Source of the DNA: Epichloe hybrida
Taxonomy: Eukaryota > Ascomycota > Sordariomycetes > Hypocreales > Clavicipitaceae
Assembly: GCA_019022495.1 (NCBI GenBank)
Contig: JAFEKR010000005.1
Span: forward strand, 3,348,001-3,412,000
Reading direction: 5' to 3'
DNA: 64,000 nt
In this document: in pieces, positions 46,022 through 57,400 of the stretch
Layout: every line of letters begins with the position of its first letter
How positions within the stretch are numbered: the stretch's first letter is position 1
Translations under genes and position numbers: made by a program
The notes under the pieces: model-generated
What the model was told of the DNA's origin: nothing
Databases searched by the model: none
Seen by the model: only the letters and a program-made list of their open reading frames with translations

Positions 46022-46250
46022 TATCTCTAGTTTACTTTCACACCTAATTGGATACATACAAACCCTAGTTAACGTGACTCCACAAGCTATATCACGAATA
46101 AGGAGATGTAAGGAAATAGGGAAAATACGTGGTACATTTATAATTAGCCTATTTGTATTTAGGCGAATGTACGGAGTACCTCTAGTTCACTTTTATCCGA
46201 TTGGATAAAGACCCTAGCTAACGTGACTCCGCAAGTCTTAGCACGCTCAA
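46022..46250. repeat. Imperfect direct repeat, about 149 bp period
   Basis: The block ending aacgtgactcc-caag occurs at about 46028-46100 and again at about 46180-46250; the shared core taacgtgactcc lies 149 bp apart. The two copies differ by scattered changes. They lie between the intact MITE and the inverted-repeat-bounded secreted-protein gene. Confidence 0.6.
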
Positions 46251-46603
46251 GGAAATATTACGGAGTACTCCGTGTACGAAGTAGGATAGTGGAGTACGTA
46301 AACGCGCAGCAGTAACTAATAAGCCTAAACCAGATAGAAAACCTCCGCATGTGTTTTTATAGGCTAGTTGTTACAGCTAGGGGTGCTATTTCACGCAGAA
46401 GAGTCTGCTTAATGAATGAACACGCCGCCCTAGAATAATTGTGGACATCCGAGACTGCTGCTCCGTAATAGCGCCGGAAGATGCTGTGCCTGTCTCATCA
46501 CGTACAATATTAAACATAGCTATCCTTTGTTTTAACTTCAACTTCGTTCTCCTAGCCCGTGCGATAGATATCCTATCCAAAGCTCTATCCAATAACCTTA
46601 AAA

Positions 46604-47185
46604 ATGAAATTCCTTATTACTCTTAGCTTCTTTGCCAGCGCCATAGCGCTCACAACCCTACCTATCAAGGACTCTAACCAGGATCATATCTCGTCTGCGT
46701 CTGTTTTGCAAGGCGACTTGCAGGACGTTCCTACTATAACGAGGTACGTCAAGCACGTTTGAAAAAAAAAGTCTCATTTAGCAGTCTATCTCGCTCACAA
46801 AATTCTCTTCCTGTCTCTTAGACAAGAGGTAGAAGCCGCGCAGCACATGTCCCTTAACAAACGCATGGAAGCGGAAACGACATTCAAGGTTCCTAAAGGC
46901 TCAAGGTCCACTGCTTACGTCCTCAGCGTTACTGTTATGTTTAAGGCGGGACAATCGTGGGTAAGGGAAGGGAATCGTAATATATTTAAAAAGTTTTGTA
47001 GAGAAGTGGCCTTTAGCAACTCTGGCGCTCGGGCCATCCTGGTCACTATCTTCAACAAAGCCAAGGACACAATAATCTGGCAGAAAATAATACCGAAAGG
47101 AGCGCAATGGGGCTGCACAGAGATCAAGGCCTGGTCGGGTGAAGATGTCGTGGTACATATCATTGAGCAAAACACGCAGCAGTGA
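46604..47185 (+). CDS. Small secreted protein, effector candidate
   Basis: Two exons, 46604-46743 and 46822-47185, with a 78-bp GTACGT...CTTAG intron, give 167 aa. MKFLITLSFFASAIA is a signal peptide. A pro-region follows, then LNKR near residues 64-67, a Kex2-type site, so the mature protein would be about 100 aa. It has only two cysteines (in KKFCREV and GCTEIK) and a pattern of alternating hydrophobic residues suggesting beta strands (TAYVLSVTVMFKAGQSW, AILVTIFNKA, VVVHIIEQ). I recognise no family. The gene lies inside inverted repeats, and its last codons (Gln-Gln-stop) lie in the 47176-47227 repeat arm. Coding status rests on signal peptide, open frame and splice phase. Confidence 0.65.
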
Positions 47186-47498
47186 TTTTTCAATTATGCA
47201 GTAGTAACTAGGCCTAAAACAGAAGAGTTATCTTTTCACGCAAATTTTGAAGAGAAGCAACCTCGTATAATTCTTAGGGCACAGGAACTAGCTAGTCTAC
47301 TTAGTAGAATTACTACAGGCCGCAATAGAAGCTCTGTATCTCTAAAGGAAGCCTAAAACCCCCTCTTATATATGTATTGAATAAAATACTATGAAATGCA
47401 TGAATCACGGAAGTCCCTTCTCTTACAAATTTGCAGGCGGAGGTACCTCTTCTGTTTTAGGCCTATTTACTACTGCATGATTGAAAAATCACTACTGC
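47176..47498. repeat. 323-bp inverted-repeat element at the gene's 3' end
   Basis: Arms 47176-47227 and 47447-47498, 52 bp with three mismatches, contain gcagtagtaa and ggcctaaaacagaagag. The loop is AT-rich and non-coding. Transcripts through it could form a hairpin. Confidence 0.8.
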
Positions 47499-47508
47499 AT
47501 GTTTACGT

Positions 47509-47948
47509 GTTAATCGCCGAGGTGAATTAGGAGGCTGTTAGCTAGGGCTATGTCTACATGGTATGTAGTCCGTACGGGTTACTTGGCAGGATTCTGCCTG
47601 GATACGAGCATCTTCGTCATTTGTGTAACAGAGCAGGGCTACGTAGCAGACGTGTGTTGCATATCTCCATTGTAGATGCCGGTATCGCAAGGCGAAACCA
47701 ATTCAACCCGCCTATCTACGGAGCGTTATTACGTCTCGCACCATCGCCACCATTGGTGGTTTGGCAGTGTGGAGTTGGACGGCGCCTAGACAAAAGACAA
47801 TGCTCTTCACAATGACGTGCCATAAAAATCCATGCGTTCTTCGGGGTTCACACAACGAACGGCACATGAAAGCAGGTCCAAGCAGATCACGTCAACATGA
47901 AGAAACGCTGTCCAAAAAAAAAAAAAATTTACAACCCCTCCCCTCACT
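47509..47948. other. Gap before YPI1
   Basis: 440 bp with no gene seen; the right end is the 3' flank of YPI1 with an A-run near 47915-47928. Confidence 0.4.
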
Positions 47949-48556
47949 TCAAGATTTTCCACCTTCCTCCCTCGACGTCTGCCTGGGCACCTTCTCATAC
48001 GCATTCGGACTGGGCGCCCTCTCCCTCCTCTCCTCCCCCCGTCCGCCCTTCCTCCCGTGCGAGTGTCCATGGCCGCAAGCACGCGCTTTCTTGCCATCCC
48101 CTCTACGCTTCTCGGCGTCGGAATCGGTATCTGAATCGGATGACGAGGACGATTCGTCGCTGGATTCGTCTACGCCCTTGGGCTTGTGGTATATGCAGCA
48201 TACTGTATGTAGGTCGAGATAAAAAATCAAAAAAAAATCAGCTCCTCCCCAGTCCCTACCCAACATTGTTCTCGATCGAAAAGGGAGAGTCATCCTGGGA
48301 GAACAAGAAAAGACATGGAAAATAAAGACAAACCCTTTGAGCTCTTCCTTCCTAGCCCCTCATTATCAACCACATCCTCCGCCCACTGCACCGACCTCCC
48401 CGTGGCGTTGTGCCCACCCCGTAGACGCAGCGTCCTGGGCGTACCCTGCGAAATAGGCTGTGGTGCCTGCTGCGCCTGCGCCTGCGCCTGCGTGGTCGTG
48501 GTCGTGGACGTGGTATTCGGCGCAGGTGCACTCTGTCGAGAAGATGGCTCAGGCAT
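47949..48556 (-). CDS. YPI1: Type 1 protein phosphatase inhibitor/regulator
   Basis: Two exons, 48334-48556 and 47949-48202, with a 131-bp intron (donor GTTTGT), give 158 aa. The core TLRLRGGHNATGRSVQWAED with VVDNEGLGRKSSK, joined across the intron to VCCIYHKPK, is the inhibitor-3/Ypi1 signature; VQW is the PP1-docking RVxF-type motif. A low-complexity Gln/Ala N-terminus and a Ser/Asp-rich then His/Gly-rich tail (GHGHSHGRKGG) are usual. The protein is a nuclear regulator of PP1 (Glc7), acting in glycogen metabolism and mitosis. It is divergent from ILV6. Confidence 0.92.
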
Positions 48557-49049
48557 GGCTGTTTCTGCTGTCGTGGAGAGAATCCTTGGACAGACGGACG
48601 TTGGCTGCGTGATCTTCTTAGTGATGTCTCTCTCTCTCTCTCTGTCACTCTCTTTAATATGTGGAGGAACGGGATTTCTTTGAACTCGTGGGGAGTTGGA
48701 GACGAGGGGACGTCACTTTTGACGGCTGACGCTGACGCTGACGCTGACGGTCCGCTGGCAGCCGTGCAGCCGTGCAGCCGTGCAGCGTGCAGCCGCTGGC
48801 ATCGATGTGGCGACCCCCAGTTGGTTACCTCAGTCCAGGACTCCAGATAATACTATTGGTCGGGCGGGTCAGGTGCCCACTGAATTTTTGCACCTCTTAT
48901 GCTCGACTTCACGACAAAGGCCCAACGCCAACGCCAACCCCAACAACCTATTGCTCTGATCTGATCATCTGAAAGCTGATCATCTGAAAGCTCGGGACGG
49001 AAACCCCCCCCCCCCCTCCCTTTTCGCCCCGAGAAAAGAAATCCATAAG
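48557..49049. promoter_or_regulatory. Divergent promoter region, YPI1 and ILV6
   Basis: 493 bp with a (TC)n run near 48627-48642, gacgct and gccgtgcag short tandem repeats near 48725-48790, and a C-run near 49005. No defined Gcn4 or Leu3 site was recognised. Confidence 0.4.
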
Positions 49050-49919
49050 ATGGCGTCGCTCCGGCTCTGCGCCGCCCCCGTGCGATGGGCGTCCTCGGTC
49101 GCCCGAGCCTCTTCTTCTCTCGGCGCCGCTCGTTACAACTCCTCGTCCACCTCGCACAGCTCGTCCACCTCGGCCATTGCCTACAAGGCTCTTCGAAATC
49201 GATCAGCTCCTCTGCCCGTCAACAACCAGCCGCCAGCATGGTCCGCCCAGGCCGCCGTGTCCAACATCCTGTACGAGACGCCCACCCCGTCCATGGCTCC
49301 CCCGAAGCGCCACATCCTCAACTGCCTGGTCCAGAACGAGCCGGGTGTCCTGTCCCGGCTCTCCGGCATCCTCGCGGCCCGCGGGTTCAACATTGACTCT
49401 CTCGTCGTGTGCAACACCGAGGTCGAGGACCTGTCCCGCATGACCATCGTCCTGACCGGCCAGGACGGCGTCGTCGAGCAGGCTCGTCGTCAGCTGGAGG
49501 ATCTCGTGCCCGTCTGGGCCGTCCTGGACTACAGCAACGCCGCCCTCGTCCAGAGAGAGCTCCTCCTGGCCAAGGTCAACATCCTCGGCCCCGAGTACTT
49601 CGAGGATCTGCTCGCCCACCACCGTGAGATCACGGCGGGCGAATATGACGGCGAGCACGGCCCCGAGGGTGGTGCCGAGCAGCAGGCTCAGTCTCAGTCT
49701 CAGTCCCTGGAAGAGACCTCTGCCGATTTCCATCCCAGCAGGCTCGCTGCCAGCGAGGCCCTGCGTCACAAGCACGAGCACCTCAAGACAATCACCTACT
49801 TCACTCACCAGTTCGGTGGCAAGGTCCTGGACATCAGCACCATCAGCTGCATTGTTGAACTGTAAGTTGCCAAGCTCCCGACCCGTCGGGCCACGCATCG
49901 GTAATGGGCACTTGCCGCC

Positions 49920-49968
<49 letters not shown>

Positions 49969-50181
49969 GAAAAAGCTAATTTTCATTCCGTCACAAACAG
50001 CTCTGCCAAGCCCTCCCGGATTGATTCCTTCCTGAAGCTCATTTCTCCCTTTGGTATTCTCGAGTCCGCTCGCACTGGCCTGATGGCCCTGCCTCGCTCG
50101 CCGCTACGTGGACCCGTCGAGGAGCCTCTTCTCAAGGAGGCAGAGGAGGTCGTTGATGCCAGCCAGCTGCCCCCTGGTTGA
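49050..50181 (+). CDS. ILV6: Acetolactate synthase regulatory (small) subunit
   Basis: Two exons, 49050-49861 and 50001-50181, with a 139-bp intron, give 330 aa. The first 45 residues are Arg/Ser/Ala-rich and look like a mitochondrial transit peptide. The ACT domain starts at RHILNCLVQNEPGVLSRLSG and contains ARGFNIDSLVVCNTEVEDLSRMTI. A second conserved domain ends with HQFGGKVLDISTISCIVEL and AKPSRIDSFLKLISPFGILE, split by the intron. The subunit activates Ilv2 and gives valine feedback in branched-chain amino-acid synthesis. The intron carries a (GAT)n microsatellite of about 16 units. Confidence 0.97.
49924..49969 (+). repeat. (GAT)n microsatellite in the ILV6 intron
   Basis: An uninterrupted run of about 15 GAT units inside the intron, so length changes would not alter the protein. 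Confidence 0.9.
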
Positions 50182-50638
50182 AAAATTGAAAAATTGAAAA
50201 ATTGTTGGGAAGTTGGTTGTTTGCCTTAATCATTGGTGGGACCATCTGGCGTCTGACGGAACTTCTGTATACTTTCGGTTTTAATTTCTCCTTCTTCAAA
50301 AGAATGAAGCAGCTGATTACGCTACTTGACTTTTATTCCTTGCGCCTGATCCCTGTTGGTATGAAGTGATGAAATGGCCTGAAGTGGTAGAGCTTCCCTG
50401 GGCGTGAATGAATGCACAATATATCTTCCACCTCCTGCGTCGCACCGGCCACAACCAACACTCGCTTCGTCACGTCCCGTTGTTCAATGCAACTCCCGAA
50501 TGAGCCTAGCCCGCAATGCAGTCTTCTCTCTCTCCTATTGATTGCAACACATAAACATCAAGTGGGTGTCATGCAACTACTATACAGCCCTCGTGGTTCT
50601 CAACTCGGACAAGACGAGCAGGGAAAAAAAAAACCCTC
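50182..50638. other. Convergent gap, ILV6 and GEP3
   Basis: 457 bp of 3' flanks; a short gaaaaatt triplication lies just after the ILV6 stop. Nothing else seen. Confidence 0.4.
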
Positions 50639-52923
50639 TCATTCGCCTTCCCCAATCGTCCTCCCCGCCACCTTGGCCCTCTTTTTGGCCCCCTTCATAC
50701 TCCTCCTCGGCCGACTCTTCTTATGCTCCGCCAATACGCGAGGCTTGTTGTTCAACCACCCTTGTATCGGCATCCTCGAGCCCACAAACCTGCCCTCCGG
50801 CGAGAAGACATCCACGGCCGGCCATTCCGGCTCAGGCATCTTGACGACCTGTCTCGCGGACGAAACCCCACCGAGCGAATCTTTCCTGTTCCGCATCATT
50901 TCCTCAAAGGGGTCCTTGGCCCTGGGGACAGGCTCGTCCCTCGCAGATGCACAAGACTCGTCCGGGAGGTCGTGGGAAGAACGTCCAGCCTCGTCGGCGG
51001 TGTCCGGCGCGAGTGCGAGTGCGAGTGCCCTGTCTCTGTCCTGCTGCATCTGGGACCACCTCTCAAAGTCCCGCGCTCTCACCTGCGCCACGATTTCGAC
51101 ATATCCGACCCCCTCTATGAGGATGTCAACAGATACGACGCGGAAGGGCAGCCTGTCGACTTGTAGACCCACGGCATTTTTGCGCGTCAGCGGACCGGCC
51201 CGCTTCTTGGTAACATCGTGACAGAGCTTGAACGAGCCCGCATGCGCCATCTTGTCCCCCACCCCCGGAAGCGTGATGTTCTCGACGCCAGCAGACTCGC
51301 GCGTCTGGTCTTGAAACGCAATCGCCTTCTCCGTCGTGGTGAGGTGCTCCTCGAGAGGCGTGAAATTGTACACGAGGAACACCATGTCTGGTGTTCGAGG
51401 GGTGATTCGGATCAACCCGCCGCCGAGAATAATGGACTTGCCAGGCTTGACGGTGACTTGCTCGGGAACGATTCGCTTCTTCATGATCAGGGACTGCCGG
51501 TGCTCCTCCTTGACAAAGAGGTCCAGATCGCTGCGAGCCAGCCCTGGAAGATCAATGAGCTCGCCCTTGCCGTTGCCGAAGGGGACGCGGATCGGTGACG
51601 CCGTGGTGCCGGGCAGTGACGAAACGAGCGGCATCTCAGGATAGTTGGTGGCAGGCTGTGCTGGAGGAAGCAGCTCGCCCACATCCAGATGTTGCCAAGC
51701 CTCCTCCTTCCGGCCATGCTGCCTCGTCCCAGTGCGATTTTCATATGCCGACACGGCGCCTCGATCCGATTTCTTACCCTCGCTCATCCTCCCCTTGGGG
51801 TACACGGCCTCGAAAAGCTGGCTCTTCCCTACATTCACTTTCCCCACCATCCACCCGGCTCCGCCTCGATTCCAGACATGTTCTTTGACATCTTTGGTCC
51901 ACCATGCTCGCCGTGCACTGACACACTTCAGGTTCCCCAGCCGCACACGACCACCCAGTCGTCCCAGCGCATCGCGCAGCACATCCCGGAGATACGGCAT
52001 CATAGAATCCACAATCTCTTTCGTGGGCCCCAGTAGATCGCCTCTCGTGATGATAAAACTCATCTCCGTCTTGCCATCATTCTGGAATTTGCTCGACCGC
52101 GAGCGGCGGTTCCTCGACCGCAGAGGAATGTCGCCCAACAGGACATTCAGGCGGGGGATCAAAGACATGGGGAAGTCCGCCGCGTCGATGATGTGATAAA
52201 TGTGGTTGTATCTGTACGGCGACTCCTCAATCGTCTCGCGTAGCGATTCCACCGTGGGATGGTGCATGGCCACTCTCGCCGTACTGCTCGCCGTGCTGTG
52301 GTGCATCAGATCGTGGCATCGATCACAAACCGGCGGCTTCAGATCAGTCATCGTCTCTAGCTTCCACGTCAGTCTTGCTGCTCCCCAAGTGTGTAAAGGT
52401 GCCCGGCACCCCCTGAAGTCCACATACCAGCCATAGCCCGGCCATCTTCACTCCCAATCAGTGCGTCCGTGCTAAGCCCCAGCTTCTGCAGCTTCTCCGG
52501 CTCAAAGCTCCTGAGAACACGGTGCACGATTTCGTCCTCTGCTGCGTCCATCTCTCGAGGGTTGCTCTTCCGGGGGTGCAGCCACTGGCGCACTCTCTTG
52601 CTCTGCAAGTCAAAGTGTCCGAGCTGTTGCGAGGCCGTCGTCTGCGCAAACGCTCCGCAGCCACTGCACGTCACTGGGAGCTTCCGAACAGGCCGGCCAG
52701 CCATCTCCGGGGGGACTTCTGCGTCAATAAGTGCACTTTTCGCAGCAACATCCGTATGGTTGCATCGCCGTCGTGGCGTTGTCGTCTTCGCGATACCCAA
52801 GCGACCGCCAGCCCGGGCAAGTCCAATCGCAGGACACAGAAATACGGGAACTCGAGTCCCAGGGGCAATCTCCCCTATCCTCAACGCCCTATTGAGCCAT
52901 CGTGCCGTAGGCACCCGATGCAT
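50639..52923 (-). CDS. GEP3: Mitochondrial circularly permuted GTPase (Gep3/Mtg3)
   Basis: Two exons, 52428-52923 and 50639-52356, with a 71-bp intron, give 737 aa. The first 55 residues are Arg-rich and suit mitochondrial import. A zinc-finger pair is formed by CSGC (Cys86, Cys89) and CDRC (Cys176, Cys179), the second just after the splice join. The GTPase motifs come in permuted order: G4 TRGD (269-272), G5 near SARRAW, G1 GKVNVGKS (337-344) and then G3 DLPG, as in bacterial YqeH. The family is needed for mitochondrial small-subunit rRNA maturation; yeast Gep3 interacts genetically with prohibitins. It is divergent from the mitoribosomal gene. Confidence 0.9.
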
Positions 52924-53243
52924 CTCGTGTTGTGGTCGTCCGAGTGCAAAAAAAAAAAAGTCGATCCTTGTCAACTCGAGGTAAGCCAAGTAGTTCGAAG
53001 CTCCTCTCTGCTAAAAAAAAAAGAAAAAGTTTCCCAATCCAAGGTCCCAGTCGCGTGCCATGTGCCAATCGGCGTCATGAGCTGCTCCACACCAAATCTT
53101 CAATCAAGCACGGATGAAAGCCGGTCCGGTCCGCAGGGGCATCTTTGGATTTTTATAGAATCTACGGACTCAACCACCTTGATGCTCCGCGACAGCACAG
53201 CTACGAGTTGCACCACTGTAGATTCCAAACGTACGTCCTCACA
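52924..53243. promoter_or_regulatory. Bidirectional promoter of two mitochondrial-translation genes
   Basis: 320 bp between the GEP3 and Mrp49-like starts, with two A-runs near 52950 and 53012. A shared promoter is plausible by position; no factor site is recognised. Confidence 0.45.
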
Positions 53244-54140
53244 ATGCGGTCACTGGGAGAGAGACTAAATCTCCTCAGAAAGGCAAGTTTTCTCTCTTCC
53301 ATATCAATAAGCTCCAGTTCATACTCATATCAACCTATTCCCGTTCATGCTAACAATCATACGCAGAGGGTACTCATCCCCCCCCCCCCCTTTCAAAACG
53401 TACTCACATCCAAATCGAAATACTAACAGTCTAGTTAATCAACCTCCGATGCGGCCCGGGCGCAGCCATCCTCCCACCAGAAGTGTCAAGGATACACCTG
53501 GACTTCGCCGCGAGAATGGACGACGGACACATGGGCGCAAGGTACGCTCCACCCTTCGCCAGTCAAATCCACAACAATCTCTTCCCTCAACCTCTCCGTG
53601 ACTCACTTCCCACCACGATTCGATTCGATTCGTCTGGTCTGATTGCTAATAAATGCAATCTCGGGGAGGGGGCGGTGCAGGAAATTCTGGCGCGAATGCC
53701 TCCCCCGTCTAAAATACCACAACCCTTCTGTCCCCATGATCGTCAACCGCCACGACCAAAATCAGAGCAGGCCCCTCTTGACAATCTACTTGCGCACCAA
53801 GTCTGCCACGGACGGCTCCCCTTCCGCCCAGCCAGCGTCGTCGCGGACCAATCTCTCCAAGGTGCAACCCCCGGGACCCAACGAGAAGACGGTCACCATC
53901 GACATGAAGAACAAGCACTCGTCTGATATTCTGGAGCACTTCATCGCTGAGACCCGCGCAAAGCCCGTCCAAGCGAGCAAGGAGGAGATTGCGGAAATGC
54001 AGTACTTGGGAGGGATGAAGAAACAGGCGGAAATTGACCGCGAGCGAGTGCGCCAGCTGAGGGCGGAGAAGAAGAAGGAGGAAGAAATGTTGAAGAGGGC
54101 GAGAGCAGCTGGTGGTATGGCTGAGCAGGACGAGGCGTAG
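53244..54140 (+). CDS. MRP49: Mitochondrial ribosomal protein, L51/S25/CI-B8 domain (Mrp49/mL61 type)
   Basis: Three exons, 53244-53282, 53435-53541 and 53681-54140, give 201 aa. Exon 1 encodes MRSLGERLNLLRK; exon 2 LINLRCGPGAAILPPEVSRI and MDDGHMGAR; exon 3 begins KFWRECLPRLKYHNPSVPMI, the L51/S25/CI-B8 domain core. The C-terminal third is Lys/Glu-rich and helical. Intron 1 (152 bp) starts with GC, in the GCAAGT context of GC-AG introns, and has a perfect TACTAACA branch site; the phase works only this way. The same domain also occurs in mS25 and NDUFA2, so the exact subunit name is less certain than the family. Confidence 0.8.
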
Positions 54141-54468
54141 ACTTCTGGAAGGAATAAGAGTATATTATTTTGTGCCATTTGCCTTGGCGTGTACTACTGC
54201 AGGCATAGAAAGAATACAACGTGTTATCATGATTGCATTGGCTGCTGCATTCAGAACTTGTTGGTAGGAAAATGCTTGACATGAGACAGCCGTCCCCTTG
54301 GGCCTTCTGAAGCCGAACCTTGAACCTACGCTATGCCTGCACGATGCATTGAATCAGACGCCACGACTAATGCCTCAACAATGGTCTTGTATTGCCAATG
54401 CCATTGAAACCATTCTTGGCATACCTTGGTTCATGCTTATTATTCCAATGGTACGCCCGACAAGTCAA
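54141..54468. other. Convergent gap before the HECT ligase gene
   Basis: 328 bp of 3' flanks; nothing recognised. Confidence 0.4.
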
Positions 54469-57400
54469 TTATTTGAGCCCAAATCCTTCACTTTCGAAAA
54501 CTGCCCTCCACAACATTCCTTCCAGTCTTTGCTTCGACCCGTATTTCCATAGGGAAATCATGTTGAAGCACGTTCTTGCTATTGGATATCGGCCACTGTC
54601 TTCTCCGAGGCACGAGACCTTGATTGGTAGCATGGCTGCTCCCGTTGCCGGAATTCTGTCGCTCCCTGTTATGAAGGAAAGCAGCTTGCGCTGGTTCTTG
54701 GATGTGGCGTCTTGGAATGTTTCCCAGAACCATACAACTACGTCGATGTTGTCATCCGGATGAGAGTGTCCCCAATTGTCGTACTCGGCGACGGCTCGCA
54801 AAGCCGCTATATCGAGCGCTTCGTCCGAGCCTCGGATAAGAAGCTCGATCTCTTCGGGCCTGAACAGAGAAAATGCATTTCCCCCACAGACAGTATAGAA
54901 TCCTCTTTTGAACGGTTCAAACTGGCGCGTCACTGCCGTATCCAGCAGATATCGGACGTAAAGCTCGACATATTCGCGCCGATTGCCATTGGTAACTGGT
55001 TTTCGCTCGCCTCCTGGGCATAGGGGCACTTGCACGGTAGTACCGTACTTCTCCGTGTCGATTACGAAATCTAGGCAGAACGTGCTCTCGACATCGCCCT
55101 CAAAATCGAGAAGCTGATGTAGCCCGTGAGCTACCTGTGGCCTGTACTCTGCCAGATCATCCAAGGTATACTGCATCCAAGGTCGAGGCCGAGACGACAT
55201 CCCCAGGCCATGAGCAGGTGCAGCTGCCAATAGCTTGCGGAATGCAAAAGGTGGGAGGGCAACATCCAGAATTGTAGAGTTGTAAATTGCCAAGCCCATG
55301 ACTACACCCACCAGGAAGAACTGATCGGAAGTCTCAAAAGTACTTGGATTGAAATAGCAATACTGCGAGTCTTCGTCGTAAAGAAACATCCCTATTTATA
55401 CCAGGTTAGCGCAGGGTTGTCGTCAACTACGAAAATCATGAACGCACCATGGTCAGGATTGAAGACTTCTCGAACCAGAAGCAAAAACCACTCTTTCCGC
55501 AATCCGCCTCCATCGATTCCCTCTTCGCCTTTGAATGTGATACGGAGGCCCTTTTTGATATCTTCACTCCCGCTGCCAATGGCTCCACTGACGGCCGCGA
55601 GGCTATCCTCCACAAGACAGTCTCTGCGGATGGTAAAAGACAGGTATTGTTTAACGTTTCGATTGGTCATAATGCTGTCGAGGAACGCGTCCCGCGCTTT
55701 CATCTGCATCTGACGTCGGGCATCATGTTCGAGTATTTGAGTCTTGGCCCAAATACTCATCAAGAACGGGTACTGGCAGAATGAAAACTTGGTCCGCTTG
55801 GACTCCCAGGACTCAAAGTCACTGACAAGATCGGCATAATCGATCATGGAGTTGTAAAAGTCGCTGGTTGGTACAAGCTGCCCGCCCGATGGTCCATATT
55901 GACGAGTTGATCCGACCGCGACGTTGGCGCCTAACCGAGCTGCAGATCCATGACTTGGTCCAGACGAATTGTTTGCGGCGAACAAGAGTGCTAGCACACG
56001 AGAAGCAGCCTTGATTTGCCAATCCTCAGTGTATGCGATTTTTTGTTCCGGTTCTTTCTTTTTGGAGGCGCCGCCTCCTGACCTAATTTCATCGTGAAGA
56101 TAGAAGCCACCAGCGGAGCGGCCGGCGCGCATTTCAGGTATCAAACCAGCGGTGATGTCAACCTCTGTGTGGTGCTTCTTGTCGATTTGTCTCAATAACC
56201 GATAGCTCAAGAATCCAGAAACTAGATCTTTGATTCGAGTAAATCTTTGGCTTCCAAACTTGGCAAACCAGGCAATAAAGTGATTATGGTGCTCGGGCGG
56301 TGTATTGGATAGCAAGCCTATGATCCGTTTCACGATGCCTGAATGTTGGCCAGACAAAAGCCCGGAACTGGGCAGGATATTGCGTTTGGAAGTAGCTGGT
56401 AATGGACGAGGTAATGGGGGAGGTTCCTCCATATCAGGCTGTAAGATTCCACGGAAAGCCTTGGTACTTGAATGCAACAATGGGTTCTCTGCGATAATCA
56501 AAAGGAAGCGAATATCACTGGGAGTGGTGAGTGGGAGACCCGGTCTTTTCAGTAACGACTCCATAGCTTTCAACAACACTCTCCGAGTATGTGACTGACC
56601 TTGCAGCAGCTCGTGCTCCAAGATTTGAAGTTCCTGTTGTGATTGAGGCTTTACAGTCGATTCGCTGCAGATGTCTTCGTACACGCTGTACCAACACTCA
56701 GCGGGGTCGACGGCCACGTCATACCAGCTTTCCAGCTCATCCCAGTCCATATGTAGGCTCTTGGTCGTATTTGATCTCTTTTGAGGGCTCTGAGATCGAT
56801 TGGTGGAGGACGTGGGCTTCTTCGATACAAGTTGTGAGCGAACCCCTGCCCACCACAAGCCATTTTCTGCGACGTCGCCCAAGAGCAACATTTTGGCATC
56901 AATTTCATCGATCGGATTATCTGGCTGTGCTCCGTCTCTCGAGTTGATCGGATCCGTTCGAGAACCTGGTCTCCCCCTACGAGGCACAGGCTTCTGTCGA
57001 ATTTGCTCTGCGCCACAGACGTCAGGGGCGGCCTGATGTAGCACGAAGGAAGAGTTGATTGAATCGAGTGAGCTAAAGGCCTTGATAATATACTCCTCCA
57101 ACGGCTTGAATATCCGTTTTGGTTCACATAGTCGGTTCAGTAAAGTATCTTGATTGCGCATCGCCATGTGCGCATCCAAAGGTTTCGCTGGCGGAGGCGG
57201 TCTCTCGGGGTATGATGACGAATATGATCTTGTCGTGGGACTTGACCGGGAAGGATTGGGCTTGAGCGTAGGCTGATGCTCAAAGACATATTTGGAGGTA
57301 TAATCACCATTGCTGGTTGCGCCGTCAGTGCGCTCATGAAACTCATGGTGATTTGCATGGCGTGCTTCGGGCTGAAGGTAACGATTGCGAGATCCATTGT

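Larger units (their letters stand above)
46296..47508. mobile_element. Inverted-repeat-bounded segment carrying a secreted-protein gene
   Basis: The left end at 46296 starts acgtaaacgcgcagcagtaa and continues to agcctaaaccagata. The right end, read as reverse complement from 47508, starts acgtaaacatgcagtagtga and reaches gcctaaaacagaagag. The ends are similar but the left one lacks an internal duplication of about 21 bp. A further internal copy at 47176-47227 pairs with 47447-47498 over 52 bp with three mismatches. No transposase is present, so this would be a non-autonomous element or a gene caught between repeats. Confidence 0.5.
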
